From Erythroxylum novogranatense (lineage: Eukaryota > Streptophyta > Magnoliopsida > Malpighiales > Erythroxylaceae): 64,000 nucleotides of DNA. The translations under genes were made by a program, and so were the position numbers. How positions within the stretch are numbered: the stretch's first letter is position 1; each line of letters starts with the position of its first letter. The stretch lies in the NCBI GenBank assembly GCA_029891385.1, contig CM057228.1:64114523-64178522 (forward strand), in the 5' to 3' direction. Under the pieces are notes generated by a model. That model was not told the DNA's origin. It ran no database searches and saw only the letters and a program-made list of their open reading frames with translations. Shown here in pieces: positions 23,274 to 36,679 of the stretch.

Positions 23274-25781
23274 TGTAACACCTGAATACCACCTGATAGG
23301 ATATATAGATTTCACACAAAGCCTATTCAAATCTTACCAATGCATTCCAAAACTTCCTTAAAAGAAACTCAGATAAACATACAATACATTTCATTATAGG
23401 TTGAGTTAATTAAAAAAAATACATCATACACATTGTACCATTCAAAATACATGCCTTAACTTCTAAATCCATCTTGAATTAAGGTTATTACAAACCATAT
23501 ACACAAAAATACAAAATGTCTTATCATATTGAGTATAACTCAATAACAAACTAAACATTTTCCAAAACAAAACACATCCTTCTTTGGTCACTACGATTGT
23601 CTTTATCCCATTCTTAAATCTTCTTATTAAAACCTACATAGAGGCAAAACCACCATTCTAAGCATAAAGTTTAGTGGGGAATAACTAAACAAGATATAAA
23701 ATGGTGACTGCTTCTAACAGTTATCCATCATTCACATGTACTAAATCAGATTATATCATAAGCAATCTTTAACTATTCAAATTAAAGAGTAACCAGACCA
23801 CTAAAAGCATCATAACAGAATATTCCTGCATTAAAGCAAATCATATAAGTATCAGAACAGAATATCTTTACTTTAGAACATAGCTTAAAAGTCTCATAAT
23901 AGGATATAATTGTGTCAGAATAGAATATAACTTGTATCATATCATGGCATAACTTGTATTAGATCAAAACTTAGCTTATTTCAGAACTGAACATATATCA
24001 GAATACAAAACAGATTAGCCTACTAGTCCTTTCTACAAAAGTGGGTAACGGGAACAAAACAAGGGATACCAATGATTGTTATCAACAAAAATAGAAGAGA
24101 CTCAAGTCACTAAATTAGAAGACAATGTAGTGTCTAAGAATTAAGGATACCATAGTGTCAAAGTATAGAAAACATCGAAGCGTATAAGAATAGGAGCAGC
24201 TGCGGACCCTTTTAGGCATGCCTGTTTACCTATGAATAGGACTTGGCAATTTTAAAACAAACCATTTCAGATTTTAAAATCAGATATAAAAGATGTAGTG
24301 CATAACATATGACTTTATTCCATCCTGCTCAAATTGAACATGTTCATTCACATTTGATTAAACTTAAAATGCCTTATAAACATAAACATTTACGATAATG
24401 CACCAATTAATACATTAAATAATTACACTTTATATGTATTTACACAAGTTCCCCCATTCACTAACATTCATAACTAACACATTGTTTATATGCTTTAGAT
24501 CACATTTGGTTCCATAAGAACACGTTTATCCACTAAACAAATCATATATTCCAACATTAGATACTTTGATTTCAAACATCTTCCTTAAGTTATTACCTCA
24601 ATCAAAAATTCGAAACTTATTCAACTTTAATCAATTAATTTAACATCAAACTAGGTTGATTTCCATCATTAAGTTTAAATACACCATTATAAAGTGTCTT
24701 AACCTTATGTGGTTCAACAATTGCAAGAAACATAAATTTTCATCTCAAAACCTTGCCTATGATCATAGGGCGATCAGTGCCATGATCGCGGACTACCCAA
24801 TTTCTTGCGATTATCTAGGTTTAAACTCCTTCATTCTAAATCCTAAACACCTTCATCAAAGTCCATTCATTTCACTCAAATGTCCAAATACAATTAAAAA
24901 ATATTCATTAGGCATCTCATAAATCATATTCTTTCATTCATCAAAACCAAAACAGAGTTTTCCATAGAAAGCTTACTTTTCCAGCACTCATTTATGATCA
25001 TCATAACACATGTTCCATGCCAATTCAATCATCATAGAACTTGTATTAATACATGCTACCAATTTTGGAATTTCCTTACCTATTTAACTTCAAATTCCAA
25101 CTCCAAAAAACAAGTCAACTAGCCTTCCAAGCAACAAACACAACTCTAAAATCCAAGTGAAACTAGGATGATCTTAACACCAAGAAGACAATATCCCAAA
25201 AGATGAAAAGATCTAACTTCCTTGATGCAACATCTTGATATGATAATCAAGCACAACATAAGCCAAATACATAAGAATGAAAGAGCATGGTGTTTCAGTG
25301 GTGAATGAACAAAGAGAAGAAGAATGACTAGCAAAAACACTTTTGTCTTAGCTAGATTCATTTGATACTAGGTGCCACTCTCATAATATGGCATATGTCT
25401 CCATTGCATGCATCCCATTGTTTCATTCCTCAAGTTGCCAAATGTCATAATCCTGCCAGGCTACTTGTCATTTAATCAATGTTGCCAAATGGAATTCAAT
25501 TATACTACCATTTGTCCCTTGTTTACTTATGCCAAATGTCACTAAATGTATAGGCTTAGTCACCCTAATTTCCATATACCAACTTGTCTTGCCACTTGAC
25601 AATTTTTCTAGTCCAAATGTATATTTTAATACATCAATTTTCTAATGGTAAAAATTAATTCCAAGTTACTAATCATGGTTTGAAGGACCATATATTCAAG
25701 ACATATGCAATTTTCAATCATATCATAGATACCTTCATAGACATGTAATACTTTTACTAGGGTGTAATTTGGAGCCTTACA
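23274..25781 (-). repeat. Element C right LTR
   Basis: 2508 bp, TGTAACAC to CTTACA, followed by the ATAAG duplication. This is the 5' LTR in element orientation. Confidence 0.9.
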
Positions 25782-27306
25782 ATAAGTGTAAAGTATGGTT
25801 GATAAATTTGGAGTGAATCATGCTAACTTAAAGGTCTAAATCTGATTGTAAAATGGTAGTATACAAAATATAATGTTTAAATGGTCTTAGGGTGTATAAG
25901 CACAAATTGAGTAGTCAAGATATATGTATAAGAATACATACCTGAAAAGACAATTGAGCATGCATTGAACTTGACACTTATACATGTGAATAATTGAATA
26001 TTCATATGATTAAACAAGTTAGTGATTTGTGAACTATGTATCTATTGCATGACTATAGACACACAAGTTAATCACCAATATCCAGACATTGTCAAATCAT
26101 CAAAACAATAGCTTTTTTAGAGCATACTATGAGTTAACCTAGATGTTTCTCACTATGATTGAATTATTTTTGGTTAACTTTCAATTATTGAACGATTACT
26201 TATATGATTGCTATAATTCCCGACATTGTTGGTCCAGGAGTTTGATACTTAGGACTATATATGGAAGTGTTTTCAAATTGTATATGTAATATAGAATGTG
26301 TACTCAACTGAATGTTGAATATTGGACACATGTTTGAAGAATGTGATAAATGACATGAACATATTGAATGAAAAGTATTGATAGAATATTTTGTGAATTG
26401 ATGTTTTCTATTACATTGGTATGGATGATCAGATAAAGGAGTTGTGACCGGAGTGACTAACATGAAAAAAAGCTTTAAACTCAGGAATTATGCACAAAGA
26501 GTCGCAAACTTAGTTAATAATGAGCCTGGTGTCCACAATAGGTACAGGACAATAAATAAAATGAACCCGATATTCGCAACAGATATGGGATAGTATAGGC
26601 ATTTGGTCACAAAAAAGTAAAATGGAAATAGAGTCACATATGCATTTGAACATTTATAACTTTACTTGTATCATATGAATGATTGAGATGAATTATTAGA
26701 TTGTTCAAAAATGGTGATATGAAATGTTTGTAAACATGTACTTATTGAAATATGATAAAATATGATGTGAGATTTGGTACTAAATGAGGTGATATACTTG
26801 TTGAACTTGGTTATATACTTAAGATGTTTATATTTTGACTTAAGTGATCACATCAATGATGATTCACTCACTGAGTTTGCAAACTCATCAACATTGAAAC
26901 GTTGATTTTTAGGTACAACAGAGTTCTAGCTTCTAAGGCAATCTAGTAGAATTCTAGCATTGTCATTTTAGGAACAAGAATGATTTAGAGGTCTGGTCAG
27001 CTGATATTTGAGGAGTCTAGTTAGGATGTTTTCAGTTAACATCCCATTTCATATTGTACATTTTGTACAGAGTAGTAAACTCTCAAATTTTATGTAATGT
27101 ATATACATGGATTATGAATTGTAATGACATAATGTCAGTTTATGTTTGTGAACGTAATGGGAAGATTTAATCATTTTGAATGCTTATGAAATGTGTGATG
27201 CCTTAAATAAGTTAATGTGATTATTCCAACATGCCATTCTCGTAGGGTATGTTCTCAAATATCCTCTAGATGTTCCGGCATATGCACTGTGAAATGGTTC
27301 GTTACA

Positions 27307-28154
27307 AATGATGATTGGTTAAATTTATACTTGTGATATAATGGATGGAATAACAGTTCATAAAAAGATGATTCTTATATTTCATTAGAAGTACTAATGA
27401 CTTTATGTGATATGGTCTTATGTATCAAATGAAATATTGATTTAAAATTTTGAAAATATCAAATTGTTTAAATCTAAGTAGAAATTAAGCATTGAGAATG
27501 TTGAAGCATTTCAATAAGATCGATATGGTTAGTTTTAAAATTTTGATTATCTATAAGAAATGAGATTCACTAGTAAATATCTCCATAACTAAATTCGATA
27601 AGAGTATAGTTTTATGTAAGGAGGAATATACAATATGAGATATTTTATGATACAATATTTATTTTTATATAGTTATGTTTAGTATTATAACTTACCTTTG
27701 AAAGTTCCAACTAAGTTAATTAGTAAGATTTTATATTAGATATGGAATGGAATAATTTTTGAATTAAGTAAATGATTTTATGATGTGATGCTTAGTTGAA
27801 GCATTATCCAATAAGTTTAGAACTTAATTGAACAACAAAAGGTTACTAGATATCCAAAGGGTTAGATGCAATCCTTATTGAACAAAATGTTTATTTCAAT
27901 GTAAACTTATAGGATAACAGTTCTCCAGATAAGTAGTGGTTGTAAGATGAAATCTGAAAGCTTCAAATCTTATAATAATAAATCTAATTAGAACTAAATG
28001 TCATTATTGATACATTTTATGTATAGTTTAAAGGCTATGAGATGTTGAAAGATTCACTTTCATAGTGAATTTAAAGAGTTTGTTTTGGAGATTATTGTAA
28101 TTTTATCATGTCTACAAAAAGTTTAGTGCAAGGATAATTGTCTTCTCTAGTAGG
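27307..28154. other. AT-rich intergenic DNA
   Basis: No ORF above background and no repeat recognised. It continues after element D at 40366, since D was inserted here. Confidence 0.4.
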
Positions 28155-28793
28155 GTATATGTAGCACCCCACTCCCGACGAGACCCGAACCCGATATCCA
28201 TGGTGATATACGAGCCCGTGACCCGCGAGGGTGGCGTACTAGAACATTCATTACCTTATTAACAAAAATCGTATGACATTTTTTTTTTCAAAAACATTAG
28301 AGTGCGCAAAACCAACATTGACTTGGCCCAATTATAACAAAACACTTTCAAAGATTAAACCATTTTACTGATAAAACAATTTCAATCATTATTAGCACTC
28401 ATTGGTGCTCAGACACTCTATACAATTACATGTAAACAATTGGGCCTACTAAATACCAAATTAATACACTAATGCAGAGATCGGACGACATCGATCCCGA
28501 CTCGATACTGTCTTGCTAGCGAGAGACGCGTACTCCGTGTGTCCAACGGGTACTCTCCATTTCTGAAAAATAGATGCAATGTTGGGTGAGTTTGCGAACT
28601 CGGTGAGAAACCATCATCGATGGTTCACCCAACTCATGCATATCCACACAATCACACAATATTGTATATATATCATAAACAAGAAATCACGGGCACTCAA
28701 TTTCACATTTGATAAGGCAATAAACCTTTCACATAATTCACATTAAACATTCATTTATGCGGTGTGCATGTGACTCTTTCATTTTCTTTCGTT

Positions 28794-28967
28794 GTTGTGA
28801 CCGTGCTTTGAGCTCATATCGTTGAGCCATTGACTCGAAACATTGGGCTTAAAGCCCTCAAACGTTAGGCATAGCCACGATCATCGAGCCGAGGCTCGAA
28901 ATACGTTAGCACGAGGCCTCGTGCGTTGAGCTTAAAGCTCGAAATCGGTGGCTACACCGGTCACAAC
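28794..28967. repeat. Palindrome ladder enclosed by an outer stem (left LTR of D)
   Basis: Outer arms GTTGTGACCG (28794-28803) and CGGTCACAAC (28958-28967) pair perfectly over 10 bp. Between them lie short palindromes: GAGCCATTGACTC (28824-28836), GGGCTTAAAGCCC (28845-28857), GGCATAGCC (28868-28876), CGAGCCGAGGCTCG (28885-28898), GCACGAGGCCTCGTGC (28909-28924), GAGCTTAAAGCTC (28928-28940) and CGGTGGCTACACCG (28946-28959). Centres are 18-25 bp apart. Spacers recur as CGTT before and GAAA after the stems. It could fold as a multi-arm structure in DNA or RNA. Confidence 0.88.
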
Positions 28968-29815
28968 TGCCATTATCGATCATTTACTATGCATGAATGC
29001 ACATATCATTTTCCAATATCCAATTATCGCATTTCTATTTCCAATTCCAATTAATTACTATTTCGATCATTTTCCAATGTCCTCGGACTTTTAGTCCGTA
29101 TTTCATTCCCATGCATTTACCTTTCGTTTCACTATCACATTTACAATCCAATTTACTAATGCATTCTCACGCACTTATTCTCATTTGCACTTCAATATCA
29201 CAATCTAATATTTCGAACACCCATGGTCCGAAATCAATCAAAACAATCAATTACATATATCCATCCTTGCATCCTCATGGCAATCAATGCATATAATTAA
29301 GAAACACATAAGGTTGAGAAACCAACTAGGTTACTCACCTATTACTTCGAGCTAATCCGGAAGTTTCCGCCCGTCGGTCTGACGACGCTCCACTTGGGCC
29401 TCTATAAGAAACAGAGAAAGAACGAGTCACTACAGATGCAATTTGTGCACATGTAGATAAAATATGCATGTTCATGAATTTTCCGGCCCTAAATCCAAAT
29501 TTCCTCATAAAAAAATCCGTCTAAAAATTAGAAACCTATTGGCGCTGACGGTGCGCAATTCGGACCTCTATAGGTCCCCAATTAAACAAAACAATGATTA
29601 AAGGCTCCGCTACCCGGGACCACGTCAATTTCCCGTCCAAAAATTCCCAATTTCTCACAAAATGAAATTAAATGTTCTACGAATCCGATGCCTCAAGAAT
29701 CAGGTCAATAGGACGTCGGACGGAAAAGAAATTGACAAAAGAAGCATGAAATCAAAAATTACCAATTAACAAATAAAAATAATAAAATAATAAATAATAA
29801 AAAAAAAACAAGAAC

Positions 29816-29944
29816 AGCCTCGCTGGGGGCGACGTCTCGCCCCAGCGGGGCTGACTTATTCAGCCTCGTCGCTTGGGCGAGGCGTCGCCCTAGCGACGCG
29901 GCCCCTCAACGCCTCGTCACTAGGCGAGGCGTCTTCTAGTGACC
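29816..29944. repeat. GC-rich triple-hairpin module (left LTR of D)
   Basis: Three consecutive hairpins sharing a GGGCGA/TCGCCC core in otherwise AT-rich DNA. The middle one spans 29867-29898 with one mismatch. The cleaner copy is in the right LTR at 37700-37831. Confidence 0.85.
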
Positions 29945-30028
29945 CAAGGCGTGTCCATTTAAATTTCGTTTTTTTTTTTTTCATTTCCAATTCAATTTTT
30001 AACACTTTCCAATTCAATTTTCAACACC

Positions 30029-30890
30029 CATAATTCATTGCACACAATTCTGAAAATTTCCAACTATATCTCGTTGGAAAGCTCAGGGAACCCTCTACAA
30101 TTCTCAAGAAGACCATAAAAATCAATTTCACCCTTAAGGGTGTCAAAAATCCCTTCAAAGCTACTGCCTACTCAAATCCCATTAAAACAGAACAGTACAT
30201 TGAAATTTCCATAACTCTCAGATTCTTCAGCCAAAACTTACCACATAAATATGCTCAATAAGTTCACAATGTCATCTACAACTTTCATGAACAACCCAAA
30301 ATCAAATTCCATTTCTAAACAAGTCAATTAATTCACTCAATGTTGCTGTCTTTGAAATCATTCAATTTGAGCAGTAAACTTATAACAAGCATAACTTCCT
30401 GTACACAAGTCAGAAAAATCAGAACTTTATATCCCTGAAAAGATAAATCCTCAAACTTCAATTTTCATGAAGAACTCAATTTCCACTTTAATTTCTAACA
30501 ATTTCAAAACTGTCATGCAAGTTACTCCCATGATCAGCAATTCCTAACCTAATGCAGGATCAGTTTTTGCAAAATCATAACTCCCAACTCTGACCTCTAA
30601 AAATTATATGCCATATCTCATTTTCAAGATAATGTCTTCCTCTACAACTTTTCAGAAGATCACTCACACCAATTCAGTCCACAAAAATTTCTAAAATTGC
30701 TCCCAAGCAGAAAGCTCACAAAATCAACACTTTGACTAGGTTTCTCCAAAAAGCATAAAACCAATCAATAGTAATCAGTTCATATCTCCCAATATACAAC
30801 TCGAAAATTAACAAGATCAGTGGCAATGGAAAGCTAACTCAATATTCCTCAACTTCCATGAAGACCATTTTCCCAAATTCCATCTCAATT
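30029..30890 (-). repeat. ~182-bp periodic non-coding motif (left LTR of D)
   Basis: Five degenerate units whose plus-strand starts (CATAACT, CATAATT or CATATCT) lie at 30029, 30210, 30390, 30576 and 30781, giving spacings of 181, 180, 186 and 205 bp. Each unit runs through AAAGCT- and TTCATGAAGA-like landmarks (read on either strand). The right LTR keeps the same spacing (37912, 38093, 38273, 38459, 38663). Confidence 0.75.
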
Positions 30891-32478
30891 AATTTAGAAA
30901 AATCAGCAAAGCTCATAGGGTATGGTTTCGGTTACTGTTCACAGGCAATAAAACAGTAACTTTCCATGCCAAATTTCAACCTATTAGAGTTACAATTTGA
31001 CAACACCTATTTCACACAAAAGTGTAGTCAACATCCCAAAGTTTAAGTGGCCACAAACCTCACCTCATTTTCATTTCTATACAATGAGTTATGATTAAAA
31101 CAGTACAATCAATCAAAAACCCTAATTTTCCAGATTTGGTCCAACCTTTGTTTCTCTCATTTCCATTGCCTTTAACACATCATCAAGCATCCAAATAACA
31201 CAAATCAGTTCTTATACCATTCATACATGTACTAGGGCTAACACACAAAAATTGGCAGCACTTAATTCTTTCTTTCCAAGTAAAAATCAATCATCAATAA
31301 GCCATCACTAATCAAACTAAAACCACTTCTAACATACTACTTCCAATTAATAATTCAACCTAACCTTATACCCATTAATTCAAACCATATGAGTCATCAA
31401 TTTAATGCATCAAGAATCATAATAAATATACCAAACACCATTCAATGTTTCTACCTACCATGATTCATAAATTCATATACTTAAGTATCATTAAAAACAT
31501 AATTAAACTAACTTACCTAATTAGCCTTTCCACTTCAAAGCACACCAATCTCTCACTTTCTCTACTTTCTTCTAACATCAAACATGTATATCATCATGCC
31601 AAAAAGAAAAGAGTGTATGCTTGGCCCTTTTTAGAAGGAACAAAGAGGAAGGGAGAGCTAAACACTAAGAAACCTAAAGAACAACAAATGGAGAAGAAGG
31701 AAGGTGAAGTTTGGTGGAGGAAGGATATAAGCAATAACAATGAGGTTTTTCCTTCTTTCCTTTAAGTAACCGAAAAACAATAGCTAGGAAAAGACAAATG
31801 CAATAAATTCGTTGGACATTTGGCACTTATCAAAAAAAACAATAAAATAAGGATAAGAGAAAATATTTAATAGGATTTCCTTAATTTGACCTATTCAATT
31901 CTACTGGCCCTAATTACAATCCCAAAAATAATACCCCCAATAATACAATGCCATTGGGTAGCAATTTTCGCTACCGAAAATCGACCGGTTCGCCAATTGG
32001 CGACTTTTTTCCGGTCCGGGAATTTCCAGGAAATTTTCCCGAATCATTTTTTTGAAAATTACCTAAATTTCCCAAAATTGTAAAACATAAGACAGTCCAC
32101 TCCCAATAATTGATCAAACTAGAAAACCACACTTTCCACTACAAAAACTCATTTAGGCCATGTACCGGCGATTTTGTCAGTCCGGGAATTTTCTCCGGAT
32201 AATTCCAGAAAAATTCCCATAAATTCCTAAAAATGTAAAACACTCTATGACGCACTCCAAATAATTTTTCAAATCCCATTATCACACCAATTTCACAAAA
32301 GATCACAATTAGACACTTATGCTGGGAAATGTCATGAATGCATGTATGACTATATGCCTGTGCAAAACTCACCATTTATAGAGGCTGCATGACATATGTT
32401 CATGCCGAGTTATAATTTAATACTCCTAACCTGTCCCAATTACTAAAATACCCTTCCCATCGGAGATGGGATGTTACA

Positions 32479-35400
32479 ATTCTCCCCTCCTAATAAAAAT
32501 TTCATCCTCGAAATTTCATATACGATTTATCAGGAAGGCAGGGGAGTCTTTTCGATTAATACCCTCTGTTTTCCCTCGATTTCACTACACGACCAAATTA
32601 CATCCATGAAGCGAAATCAAAACAATCAATGACTCTTTTCCTTTCTCAACTTTACATGATTTTACTGCTTTCTCAGACTTACACGCAATTCGCCACTTTC
32701 AATCTCAATAACATATATATCGACTCCGAACAATATCTATGAAACACTTTGTGAATCCGAATCATCTTTTAAGTTTTAGCCTAACTTGCCAATCCATAAT
32801 TCTATTCACACCACAATCGTATGGAGGCCACTCCTTACGAATTCAATTTTTCTTAACTACACCTTTATTCCCATCTAAGTACCTTTTGGCCGAGGCCATA
32901 CCCTTCAAAATATTTCATTTATCGCTTATCAGATTCCGTTATTATCAAAACACAAATCTTATGAGATTTATAACCTCGGTGTGAATCAATTCAACTCGAT
33001 GTCACCATCTTAAATTGCTTAACGCCCTGATGACACCAATATAATGATTGTCATACCACAATCACTTTGCACTATAGATCAATCTCATATCCCAATGAAC
33101 TCCAAAAATACCTGTTGGTTAATCACACATGTCATCGTTTACTTTGACAGACTTTACCATCAATTGCTTTTCCACAATACTTTTACTAGAACATAACGCT
33201 TCGATTATTTCTTATGCTTTCTCGAACCATTTACTTATGATCATTTGATTTTCCCATTCTAACCTTTCAATTACTCTTCCAATACGCTCATACTATAACA
33301 TAAAGCTTCGATCATTCCTTACGTTTTCACTAACAGTTCCCGTAATGAGTATCATCCATATTTCTTAATTTGAACCATACCTATCATTTTTCTCAACAAT
33401 TGGAGTTAATTCAGTTCTTTGATACGGTTTACAATTTCTACATCCTCACTTCGGGTTTTGCCAATCCGTTTTGATGCACACCAACTTTGAAATTCCCATA
33501 GCTAATAATACTTTCTTTTGCCCCTTTTTTTTTGTCAGTTCGACTATTAATACGCAATAATACACCAAATTTGATAACCTTATTGCCCAACTTTTGATTT
33601 TTCTGCAATTGACTTTTTTTTATTTTATTTCTTTGTTCAATTCCTTGAATTGCACCATTAGCTTAGTTTGGAGTAATCAGCCACTGAATCCTTTTCAAAT
33701 CATTCAACTGCACGACATAACTCAATAGTTATCGATTTCTGTACGATTTTCAAGTGATTTCTGTACGATTTATGTCTCCAAGCTTTTAGGCCACACTCAG
33801 AATAACAAATTTCAAATCATCAATCATAATACCGCCCATGGAATCATATTTGTCCCAAGGTGCATAAAATCACTTTATCCAATTTCCATAGATCACATCA
33901 GAACCTTTACTGGAACACTTCAATATAGATAGTAAATTCTTCAAATGTCTCCTTTATGATCATTAGTCCTAACATTCACATGTTTTCCTCAATTATTCTT
34001 GTCGATTTGTTAAAATCAGAAAATCTTTGACAATTTATGAACGCATCCTGCATTCCATTAGTTCCCATTAATTCCAAATTCCGCCTACACATATCCTTTG
34101 AACTTTCGCATTTTATCAATACCTATATCTTAATTTATTCTCCCAATATCCCATGTTCGCATCCTAATTCATCCCTTATTTCACTCTTATGAAACTTGCA
34201 TGATAACCAATCTCCTCACCTATACCAATGTATCTATTTCTTATGCTTCTATCCATTATCCACTGCAACACAATTTAGACATGTTCCTTTTCCATACCCA
34301 TAGTTGATTCATGTAACTTTTTAATTATCGAACGTTTCCAATGAGGAACAATTTTCGTATAATTTGTCTCATCATAACATATTCTGCACATGTTCCTTAC
34401 CTTCATTTCTCCACACATAACTTAATTTATTCACGATAGATCACTCACTGACTTGAATAAACAATCGTTCTATCGATCTCGTGCTTTCAAAACATAATTA
34501 CACAAAATATACACGAACCTTTAATCCCATCAAATGCGCAATTAATATTTCCTTAATATGCAGTACTTCTCTTACATAATCAGAACCATCTCATTAACAT
34601 AATGTACACTTTTTTTTCAGTAACTTAGTTTAGCTCTTACGCTAGAGTCTCTGCCAGATGTAATACAAATCAGTTACTCTTGATACATTACGAAGATAAA
34701 TCTCTGAAGAGCACTTAAACAATTTCTTTTCCTCTATTATCTCGCCATAATCATCACATCCTATCTGACAATATATCTCCATAGTCCCATCAATTTTCCC
34801 ATTAATAGATCATACTGCTAAGAATACCTTAATTGCATTTAATTCTCGATAACCATTTTCTTTTTGATACCAATTCTCGATCATGGGGACCTTACTTTAT
34901 TCATGTCCCTTATTTTATTCTCGCAAACTCATTACTGATGCTAACATCTTTAACTGTATAACTTCTTTCTCAATTGATCATTCTGAGCATTCTCATGTCT
35001 TACTCTCACTCATTTTGAACTTGAGCTACCGGCATTATAATCGGAGCTTATGTAATAGGCCACCGATTTCTTCCTATATCATAATCACGCAAATTATTCA
35101 TTTATGCTTAATCATTTCACCCGTGATAGTAATCCCACTATCAGATATACACTTACAATGACAATATATATTCTGAACTCAGCAACCTTCTTGTTTACAC
35201 CTGTCCTCGCTCGTGAGGATCATCTATAATCTCTCTTCCTATACAACTGATCAGTAGAAGCACTTTCGTTTCTTATTCTAACTCATAAAGAATTATTATT
35301 ATTATACAAGAATTCTGGCTAGCAATTATCCATTAACTCAACAATTGCAACTGAATAGGGCTCCCATAAGCAGGTGTGCATTTACTTAGGCAGATCAATT

Positions 35401-36046
35401 AAACCCGAACAACTTTTTCATCTATCCATTTCATTGTCTTACATTTCAATCTTTTCATTATGGCATTCTACCCATATATTTCCGTACTCAAATCAAGATC
35501 ACAGATGTGAAATCATTCTTGATTTCGCCCTTAATATATTTTGACTCCAAATCACCAATCCTTATATATAATTCTCATCACGGTAATCAATCCCAATTGT
35601 AACTTTTCTATATCATAGAACACTTTATTTTCATGTACCTTATACATTGGACATCTTCTATCACAACTCTATTTTTTTTCTATACATTCCCAACTATAAT
35701 CTTTATTCAAATTCATATTCAAGGATATACCCAATCTAACTCCAATATTGTACTTCACAATATACCCGTCAATACCAAAGACACCAAATTTTAAATGTCT
35801 ACGATCGAACCATACACTCTTTCCTATTTTGCGATATCAATTACTTCCTTTTATCCCATTCTAACACATTATCCTTTTTCTCACCGCTTAAACGACTGAG
35901 ACATATTTATGCATACGACTCACATACTACACTGGGGATCAGTTGTCACTGTCTGCCGTGACACAACTTAAATGCACATAACTTGACACACCCATTTTTT
36001 TTGAAAGCCCATGTAAGATTGTACTTCTGGGCTCTGATACCACAAA
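32479..36046 (-). other. Element D interior, non-coding
   Basis: The minus strand starts with the primer-binding site TGGTATCAGAGC (36031-36042) and ends with a GGAGGGGAGAAT polypurine tract (32479-32490), preceded by a pol-like tail (about 32491-32525). Between them the plus strand is rich in C, T and A and poor in G. No ORF shows retroviral domains; ORFs at 32739, 34883 and 35939 look like chance. Confidence 0.82.
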
Positions 36047-36679
36047 TGTAGCACCCCACTCCCGACGAGACCCGAACCCGATATCCATGGTGATATACGA
36101 GCCCGTGACCATGAGGGTGGCGATTAGAACATTCATTACCTTATTAACAAAAATCGTATGACATTTTTTTTTCAAAAACATTAGAGTGCGCAAAACCAAC
36201 ATTGACTTGGCCCAATTATAACAAAACACTTTCAAAGATTAAACCATTTTACTGATAAAACAATTTCAATCATTATTAGCACTCATTGGTGCTCAGACAC
36301 TCTATACAATTACATGTAAACAATTGGGCCTACTAAATACCAAATTAATACACTAATGCAGATGCGGACGACACTGATCCCGACCCGATACTCTGTCTTG
36401 CTAGCGGTAGACGTACTCCCGTGTGTCCAACGGGGTACTCTCCATTTCCTAAAAAATAGATGCAATGTTGGGTGAGTTTGCGAACTCAGTGAGAAACCAT
36501 CATCGATGGTTCACCCAACTCATGCATATCCACACAATCACACAATATTGTATATATATCATAAACAAGAAATCACAGGCACTCAATTTCACATTTGATA
36601 AGGCAATAAACCTTTCACATAATTCACATTAAACATTCATTTATGCAGTGTGCATGTGACTCTTTCATTTTCTTTCGTT

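Larger units (their letters stand above)
18343..25781 (-). mobile_element. Element C: Ty3/gypsy chromovirus-type retrotransposon lacking RT-RNaseH
   Basis: LTRs start TGTAACAC and end TTACA on the plus strand, with a perfect ATAAG target duplication. The 2.6-kb interior reads right to left: primer-binding site, decayed gag with a zinc-knuckle remnant, protease, then abruptly the C-terminal half of integrase with a chromodomain-like end. This is the Tekay/Del-type chromovirus order, but reverse transcriptase, RNase H and the N-terminal half of integrase are missing between protease and integrase. Stops and frameshifts are scattered throughout. It is inserted in element B. Confidence 0.93.
16710..27306 (+). 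mobile_element. Element B: old plus-strand LTR, split by element C
   Basis: Plus-strand sequence at about 16860-17200 matches the reverse complement of the element C LTR (20480-20170). Shared landmarks include CAAGTGGCAAGA, ACAAATGGTAGTA, GTGACACCTAGCA and CACCACCGAAACA. After the element C insertion (18343-25781), LTR-like sequence resumes and appears to end near GTTACA at 27301-27306. It includes a CACTGAGTTTGCAAACTCA landmark at ~26878. No interior or partner LTR is visible, so this looks like a solo LTR of a related family. The left edge is approximate and no convincing target duplication was found. Confidence 0.6.
28160..32478 (-). repeat. Element D left LTR (3' LTR in element orientation)
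   Basis: Begins TGTAGCACCCC, ends GATGTTACA. Contains the palindrome ladder (28794-28967), GC-rich hairpin module (29816-29944) and the ~182-bp periodic motif (30029-30890). A 106-codon plus-strand ORF at 31445-31765 is antisense to the element and shared by both LTRs; it is probably not a gene. Confidence 0.92.

Noticed and set aside
28794..28967. CRISPR-like array reading of the palindrome ladder
   Set aside because: Repeats are not identical, spacers are short and repetitive, and the context is a plant LTR.
30036..30080. Possible tRNA or snoRNA genes in the periodic LTR motif
   Set aside because: No cloverleaf, no box C/D pair; the motif is better described as a degenerate tandem unit.
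31445..31765. 106-codon ORF whose product is identical in the two LTRs of D (also 39329-39649)
   Set aside because: It is antisense to the element, has no recognisable domain, and is identical simply because the LTRs are recent copies.
35939..36235. 98-codon ORF across the D interior and LTR boundary
   Set aside because: It reads through the primer-binding site and LTR edge, so it is not a gene.
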